A DNA stretch of 52,116 nt from CAWJFP01 sp963842155. GTDB lineage: Bacteria; Pseudomonadota; Alphaproteobacteria; JACZXZ01. Position numbers and translations under genes: made by a program. The notes under the pieces were generated by a model, which searched no databases, was not told where the DNA came from, and saw only the letters and a program-made list of their open reading frames with translations. Positions 47,482 through 52,116 of this stretch are shown here, one piece after another; the stretch's first letter is position 1, and each line of letters begins with the position of its first letter. The DNA lies in contig CAWJFP010000031.1 in NCBI GenBank assembly GCA_963842155.1, positions 1 through 52,116 of the forward strand, read 5' to 3'.

Positions 47482-50163
47482 TCATGCACCCTTCCCCGAA
47501 CCGCGGCTTTGATCTCTCTCAATATCCTTTCCGGCCCCGGGCTGCGATGCGCTCGGCTTCAGCGCAGCAACGGCCGCGCGAATGGCGTCGGCGACGCGCT
47601 GCTGACCGGCGCGCCCTACATGATCGAGCGCCAGGTCCGCCGGGTCGATTGGATCTCCGAAGCAGACCGTAATCCTCCGTAGACGTGGATACCGCTTGTC
47701 GAGGGGGAAGGCTTCGTCGCTTCCGCCGATGTAGGCAGGCACCACCGGTACCGGCCTTTGTTCCAGCACGGCACCGACACCAGGCAAGAAAATTTGCAAC
47801 GAACCGTCCGGACTGAGCCCGCCTTCGGGAAACCAGACAAGAGTCCGACCGCGCGACAGAACCAAGGCGCCGAGCGCGACGCTCAAGGCCGCGGCGCGAT
47901 CGGGATCGACCGGAATGACCTGTGCGGCGCGGCTGAAGAAGCGGCGCAGCCGAGAATTGAAGAGCACCCCCGTCCACCCCGCCCAATAAGCATGCCGAAG
48001 TTGGCGATGGGGAAGAGCTGCGCCAACCGCGAAAGGATCGAGGTAGCTGACATGATTGGGGCAGAGCAGGAAGGGAGGCTCGGGCAGCTTGCTGCGTCCC
48101 TCGACACGAAGGCGGAAGAAGCAACGCATCACCGCACGCAGCAACATTTCGCCGACGGCGCGAACGACAAGAACGGGAAAGCCCAGGGGCTCGAGCCAGA
48201 CCTTGCCCTGCTCCAAAACCGCGGGGGCGCCTTCTGTCGATTGCGCCGCGGCGATCACCTCGCCAAGCAGGTCACGCAGCGTGATGATCCGAGCAATTCG
48301 CGCCTCGGTGAGGACGATGCCGAACTCATGCTGAAGAGCGAGCGTCAAATCGATCCAACCAAGCGAGTCGATACCAAGGTCGAGCTGGGGGCTCGTTTCG
48401 AGATCGATGGGTCGCTCTGGATAGCGCCTGATAAGCCAGCGCCACACCGGCTGGGCAACGGGATTCTCCAGCAGCGCGCTGTCCGCTGCCGTAACGTGAA
48501 TTTCTTCCGTTCGCTTTTCGATCGCGCGGGCATTGGCATAGAGCGTGGGCAAGAGGTGGCGGCGGATCTTGCCCAGCTGCGTTCGCGGCAGAGGCGCCCG
48601 TAAGAGCGCAAAGCCGGTGAGGCGGAGATAGCTTGGCAGAGTCCGCGCGCGCATTTCCAAAGCGTCGCGGACCAGCCCGTCCAATCGTATCGCACCGATC
48701 TCGCGAACGACCTCGGCGTTGGGGACGATCAACGCTACAAGACCGTTCGCGCCGCGCATGACGGCGATTTCTCGGATCACCGGACAATCCGCATATGCCG
48801 CCTCGAGGGGCTCGGGGTAAAGCTTTTTGCCGTTGGGCAGGACGATCGTCTCGGTCGCGCGCGCAATGATGAACAGAGAGCCGTCCGCGTCGAGGCGACC
48901 GACGTCGCCGGTTTGGAACCAGCCGTCGGCGGTGAAGGCGGCTCCCGTAGCCACGGGATCGTTCCGGTAACCCGCGAAAACGCTACTTCCTTGCGCTTGG
49001 ACTTCGCCGACACCTTCTTGGTCGGCGTTCGCGATCCGCAGCTTGACCCCTGGAAGCGCCTGCCCGGCCGCGCCGATGCGCGATCGGCCGGGCCGGTTGA
49101 AAGCCAGGATCGGCGATGTTTCGGTGAGGCCGTAGCCGGTCAGCACTTGCCAGCCCAACCCTTCGAGAGTCTCCTCGACCTCGCAAGGAATCGCAGCTCC
49201 GCCGCAAACCATGAGTCGGAGCTCGACGCCCAATTGCATGCGAAGGCCACGAAATAGCCATCCGCCGATCGATATGCGCAGATGGCGCCGAATCAGCCGT
49301 GACAAGAGCAGGAGCGTGGCGAACATGCGCGCCGAAATATCCGATCTGGCGGCCGCTGTTGCGCGGATATTTGCGACCAACGCGGTATAGAGGCGCGGTA
49401 CGCCAAGGAGCACGGTTGCGCGGCCCTGCCGCATCGCTTCCACCAATTGGGGACCGCTGATTCCGGAGGGAAGTATGATGGTTGCGCCGCCGGCAAGCGC
49501 GGTCAGCATGCCGACCGTGAGGGGATAGGTGTGATGCAGCGCCAGCGGCAGCAACACGCGGTCAACTGGCGCAATGATGCGCTCAGCCAAGAGCGCCCGA
49601 ACGTTCGATAGCAAATTCGCGTGCGTAAGCGGCACGGGCTTTGCCACGCCTGTGGTACCGGAGGTGAAAACCAGGATCGCGACTTCGTCGGGCCGGGGCG
49701 GCTCCCATTCGGGTTCTGGCGCCGCTGGTGACCCCTCAGATCGCGACATCGAGTCCGCCGCGACGGCGTCGAGGTCGATAGCCGCACAGAGGGGCCTGGC
49801 GGCGCGCAACCGGTCTCGCTGGCCGCTTCCAGCAATAACGAGCTGGCAGTCGCCGATGTCGAGCATGCGTGCCAGTTCTTCCTCGCCGATCTGGAGGTCG
49901 ATCGGCATCGCGACCAAACCGGCGGCGACTATGCCCCAAAAGGCTTCGATCCAAGCCAAACCATTGGGCCCGATCAGCCCGACCGTGGCGCCACGCGCCA
50001 AACGGCGCCGAGCGAGGTTCATTGCAACCTTGCGAGCGCTGGCCACAAGCTCGGCAAAACGGATCGAGCTCGCCCGGCCCTCGTTGATTGATACCACGGC
50101 CGGCGCGTCGGCGTAGTCCCGCAGTCGCAGTAGCAAGTCGTGAAGGGTCCGCGGATCGGACAT
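47482..50163 (-). CDS. Three-domain acyl synthetase / acyl carrier / PlsC acyltransferase
   Basis: An 893-residue cytoplasmic fusion. Residues about 1-500: AMP-forming synthetase (VFTSGTTGVAKPVPLTHANL, TGYGLTETSP, GWFQTGDVGRLDADG, and the Lys of RTQLGKIRRHLL). About 540-620: carrier domain with the phosphopantetheine Ser in LDLGIDSLGWIDL. About 660-850: PlsC-type acyltransferase with NHVSYLDPF (H-x4-D) and FPEGGLSPDG. Related proteins activate a fatty acid, hold it on the carrier and acylate a lysophospholipid (compare Aas). The Lys/Asp/Arg-rich tail is not conserved. Start ATG 50163; FNR-type boxes lie upstream at 50338 and 50409, so low-oxygen lipid remodelling is a reasonable guess. Confidence 0.88.
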   Translation of the reverse strand: MSDPRTLHDLLLRLRDYADAPAVVSINEGRASSIRFAELVASARKVAMNLARRRLARGATVGLIGPNGLAWIEAFWGIVAAGLVAMPIDLQIGEEELARMLDIGDCQLVIAGSGQRDRLRAARPLCAAIDLDAVAADSMSRSEGSPAAPEPEWEPPRPDEVAILVFTSGTTGVAKPVPLTHANLLSNVRALLAERIIAPVDRVLLPLALHHTYPLTVGMLTALAGGATIILPSGISGPQLVEAMRQGRATVLLGVPRLYTALVANIRATAAARSDISARMFATLLLLSRLIRRHLRISIGGWLFRGLRMQLGVELRLMVCGGAAIPCEVEETLEGLGWQVLTGYGLTETSPILAFNRPGRSRIGAAGQALPGVKLRIANADQEGVGEVQAQGSSVFAGYRNDPVATGAAFTADGWFQTGDVGRLDADGSLFIIARATETIVLPNGKKLYPEPLEAAYADCPVIREIAVMRGANGLVALIVPNAEVVREIGAIRLDGLVRDALEMRARTLPSYLRLTGFALLRAPLPRTQLGKIRRHLLPTLYANARAIEKRTEEIHVTAADSALLENPVAQPVWRWLIRRYPERPIDLETSPQLDLGIDSLGWIDLTLALQHEFGIVLTEARIARIITLRDLLGEVIAAAQSTEGAPAVLEQGKVWLEPLGFPVLVVRAVGEMLLRAVMRCFFRLRVEGRSKLPEPPFLLCPNHVSYLDPFAVGAALPHRQLRHAYWAGWTGVLFNSRLRRFFSRAAQVIPVDPDRAAALSVALGALVLSRGRTLVWFPEGGLSPDGSLQIFLPGVGAVLEQRPVPVVPAYIGGSDEAFPLDKRYPRLRRITVCFGDPIDPADLALDHVGRAGQQRVADAIRAAVAALKPSASQPGAGKDIERDQSRGSGKGA

Positions 50164-50337
50164 GCGCGGGCTCCGCCGCCACGAGGTTTGCCGGTACAGC
50201 ACCTCCAGTGCCGTCCTACGGATTTCTGCCCAGCACCGCCGCTGCGAAACGGAGAGGCCAGGATCGGCGACGATAATGGCCGCACAAGCGAGCTTTGTGG
50301 ATTTGCGATAGCAATAATCGCACCCGATGAGATCACA

Positions 50338-50351
50338 TTGACCTGGATCAA
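50338..50351. promoter_or_regulatory. FNR/FixK-type box (acyl synthetase side)
   Basis: TTGACCTGGATCAA fits TTGA-N6-TCAA and lies 174 bp before the acyl synthetase ATG at 50163, in the 346-bp divergent region that holds no gene. Confidence 0.55.
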
Positions 50352-50408
50352 GGTTGAGGGTCGATGACGCGTGCGGCAACCCGATCTTCCCTGTGACGAG
50401 CAACCGGC

Positions 50409-50422
50409 TTGACCTGCGTCAA
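50409..50422. promoter_or_regulatory. FNR/FixK-type box (DUF155 side)
   Basis: TTGACCTGCGTCAA, a second perfect TTGA-N6-TCAA match, 87 bp before the DUF155-protein ATG at 50510 and 57 bp from the first box. Two boxes in one divergent region suggest one per direction. Confidence 0.55.
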
Positions 50423-50509
50423 GGCGGAGCCCGGTCGCGGAAGCGATGCTCCATATGATGGCGGCGCGAGATTTTCTGCGCAGGGGAGTTGTCCGAACGA
50501 AGGTGCGAA

Positions 50510-51328
50510 ATGACGTCTGTAGCGGCCAAAGCGGTTTCCGAGCCGTTGCCCGAGACAATGTCGGCTCGAGCACTCCTCATTGGGGAGCAACTCGATACGC
50601 GCGGGCTCGAACGCCGAGACTCACTTGCGACGGCGCCGCTCACCCTGCGCCTCTCGGAAGGCGGGTTCGCCGTGCTTTTTCGTTATGGCGTCGTCGTGCT
50701 CTTCGATGCACCACCCGCCGCTGAGGAGACTTTGCTTCGCAAGCTTGCACCTTTTGTCGTCGGCCCATTCGGCCTGCGCGAGGCGGAGGACGTACGCGTG
50801 CAGATCGGCGGTGTCTCCGATGAGAAGGTCGACGTTGCCGGGACGATTTTCCTCAAGCAGGCGAGCACGGATCGATTCCAGCTGGTCGCCGACGCACTGG
50901 CCAAGAGTCTCATCCTGGCGCATTACGAGACGGCCATCGCCGGCATATTCGACCGCATCGAGCCGCTCGCCGCAACCTTGCGGGAAAAAGGTCGCGCCGG
51001 TGCGGCCGGGGCGGATTTGCTGCGGCATATCGGTAATGTCCTGCTGATCCAGCACAAGATGGTGGGACGCGTGGAAACGGGCGAGAAGCCGGAGCTGCTG
51101 TGGGACCATCCCGAGCTGGAACAGCTCTATCTCCGCCTCGCCGAGGAATATGAGCTGCGCGAGCGTAGCCGTGCGCTCGACCGCAAACTTGACGTGATCT
51201 CGCGAACGGTGGAGACGCTCCTGGGTCTGGTACAGAACCGCAGCAGTTTGCGCGTCGAATGGTACATCCTCGCCCTAATCGTGGCGGAGCTCGTCCTGAC
51301 CATTTATCCGCTGCTTCGTCCAAGGTAG
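50510..51328 (+). CDS. RMD1/YagE family (DUF155) membrane-anchored protein
   Basis: A 272-residue protein. It begins with a short leader, then the family's N-terminal fold (ARALLIGEQLDTRGLERRDS; GGFAVLFRYGVVVLFDAP), a central helical region (SLILAHYETAIAGIFDRIEP; LLRHIGNVLLIQHKMVGRVE; DHPELEQLYLRLAEEYELRE), and one C-terminal transmembrane helix (VEWYILALIVAELVLTIYPLL). This is the RMD1/Sif2-like layout shared with mitochondrial proteins; the bacterial function is unknown. The ATG at 50510 follows GAAGG; an upstream TTG is less likely. It is divergent from the acyl synthetase gene with FNR-type boxes between them. Confidence 0.87.
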   Translation: MTSVAAKAVSEPLPETMSARALLIGEQLDTRGLERRDSLATAPLTLRLSEGGFAVLFRYGVVVLFDAPPAAEETLLRKLAPFVVGPFGLREAEDVRVQIGGVSDEKVDVAGTIFLKQASTDRFQLVADALAKSLILAHYETAIAGIFDRIEPLAATLREKGRAGAAGADLLRHIGNVLLIQHKMVGRVETGEKPELLWDHPELEQLYLRLAEEYELRERSRALDRKLDVISRTVETLLGLVQNRSSLRVEWYILALIVAELVLTIYPLLRPR

Positions 51329-51563
51329 GGGACGATGTGCATCAAGAACGCAAGATGCATCGAGAAGACGAATGCAACGCGTGAGCCGATTCCGGATTTC
51401 GCCGAGGATCGACCAGCGAGAGGCGTTGGTCAGATTTTCTACGAGGCTCAGCATTTTCTCGCGTCGCACGAAGCCGTTGTCGCTAAGTGCGTGCCCGTGC
51501 AGAAAGGGCTCAGCCCTTTAGGAGGTGGCCCAATCCCAATCCGCACGCCTTCGGGGGATGACC

Positions 51564-52116
51564 ATGCCCACCCATAACCCCGATGTCGCGCAGGCGCTTG
51601 ACGATCTCGCGGACCTGCTCGAGCTCGAGGAGTCGAACCCCTTCCGCGTGCGCGCCTATCGCAACGCCGCTCGCGTGGTCCGGGGCCTCGGGACCGAGGT
51701 TGCCGTCATGCTGGAGCGGGGCGGCAATCTCACCGACCTCGCCGGCATCGGCGAGGACCTCGCGGGCAAGATCCGCACGCTGGCCGAGACCGGCCATCTG
51801 CCACTGCTTGACCGCCTTCGCAAAGCCACGCCGGCCGTCGCCACCGAGCTGTTGAAACTGCCGGGGCTGGGGCCAAAACGCGTCAAGACCCTGTGCCACG
51901 AGCTCGACATCCACAATATCGAGCAGCTGCACCGCGCTTTGCTCGATGGACGGGTACGCGCTCTGCCGGGTTTCGGGGCGACCATCGAGAGCAAATTGCG
52001 CCAGGCGCTCGAAGCTCGCGCCGGCACGCCAGCGCGTCTCAAGCTGGCGCTGGCCGAAAGCTATGTCGAGCCGCTGCTTGCCTGGCTCCGCGGCGCGCCC
52101 GACGCGGAAGCGGTTG
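51564..52116 (+). CDS. polX: Family X DNA polymerase (PolX), N-terminal part (cut by window edge)
   Basis: The open frame from ATG 51564 to the window end gives 184 residues: VAQALDDLADLLELEESNPF, RAYRNAARVVRGL, LAGIGEDLAGKI with a helix-hairpin-helix, LLKLPGLGPKRVKTL with the second, and LPGFGATIESKLRQALEAR. This is the 8-kDa-like and HhH N-terminus of bacterial PolX, a repair polymerase that usually also carries a C-terminal PHP exonuclease domain, here outside the window. A GGGGG run lies six bases before this ATG; an ATG at 51558 is also in frame. The 51329-51563 gap shows nothing supported. Confidence 0.88.
   Translation, partial: MPTHNPDVAQALDDLADLLELEESNPFRVRAYRNAARVVRGLGTEVAVMLERGGNLTDLAGIGEDLAGKIRTLAETGHLPLLDRLRKATPAVATELLKLPGLGPKRVKTLCHELDIHNIEQLHRALLDGRVRALPGFGATIESKLRQALEARAGTPARLKLALAESYVEPLLAWLRGAPDAEAV

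Noticed and set aside
51335..51577. Plus-strand 80-codon frame before polX
   Set aside because: No good ribosome site or motif, and it overlaps the PolX start in another frame.

Overview
The window reads as chromosomal DNA of a GC-rich, facultatively anaerobic alphaproteobacterium, probably of the Hyphomicrobiales/Rhodospirillales type. Evidence: a PHB synthase, FixK/FNR-type regulators, a FixL-like heme PAS, small alphaproteobacterial stress proteins, and a complete ATP-dependent benzoyl-CoA reductase pathway. The genus cannot be fixed from the sequence alone. No rRNA, tRNA or CRISPR array was seen.

Layout. (1) 1-10.9 kb: stress and redox genes: chaB (cut by the edge), phaC, a tandem universal stress protein, a zinc alcohol dehydrogenase, a Crp/Fnr-receiver-CBS/BON operon, an OmpR-type regulator, a multi-PAS hybrid kinase whose third PAS looks heme-binding, and a GNAT protein. 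(2) 10.9-16.5 kb: an exporter of HlyD / double-ATPase-permease / permease type, and an aldo/keto reductase remnant. (3) 16.5-20.7 kb: a lytic transglycosylase, a second Crp/Fnr regulator and several very small stress or secreted proteins. (4) 20.9-24.1 kb: a nest of decayed insertion sequences. (5) 24.3-36.2 kb: anaerobic benzoate degradation: Rrf2 (BadM-like) and GNAT (BadL-like) genes, benzoate-CoA ligase, a tandem GNAT, then the operon had-oah-dch-bcrC-bcrB-bcrA-bcrD-ferredoxin on the minus strand. (6) 36.4-46.7 kb, plus strand: a KorAB-type 2-oxoacid:ferredoxin oxidoreductase with a ferritin-like protein and RidA, then a phenylacetate operon (thioesterase, padBCD-like molybdoenzyme, phenylacetate-CoA ligase, hemerythrin). 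(7) 47.0-52.1 kb: a CBS protein, a three-domain acyl synthetase/ACP/acyltransferase, a DUF155 protein and the start of a family X DNA polymerase.

How it works together. Phenylacetate would be activated by the PaaK-like ligase and oxidised at the alpha carbon by the PadBCD-like complex. A 2-oxoacid:ferredoxin oxidoreductase could then produce benzoyl-CoA and reduced ferredoxin. Benzoate enters by the BadA-like ligase. Ferredoxin and BcrABCD reduce the ring, and Dch, Had and Oah hydrate, oxidise and open it in the Thauera/Magnetospirillum manner. Two regulatory signatures tie the window together. FNR/FixK-type boxes (TTGA-N6-TCAA and near variants) lie upstream of at least eight units. A second dyad, TGGTA-N6-TACC followed by GAATAAC, is shared by the had operon and the phenylacetate operon, with a half-site before the benzoate ligase.

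Caution: at least seven apparent single-base frameshifts are present (hybrid kinase twice, IS3 transposase, Rrf2 gene, bcrD, thioesterase, possibly the OmpR regulator). Some may be consensus errors and not mutations.
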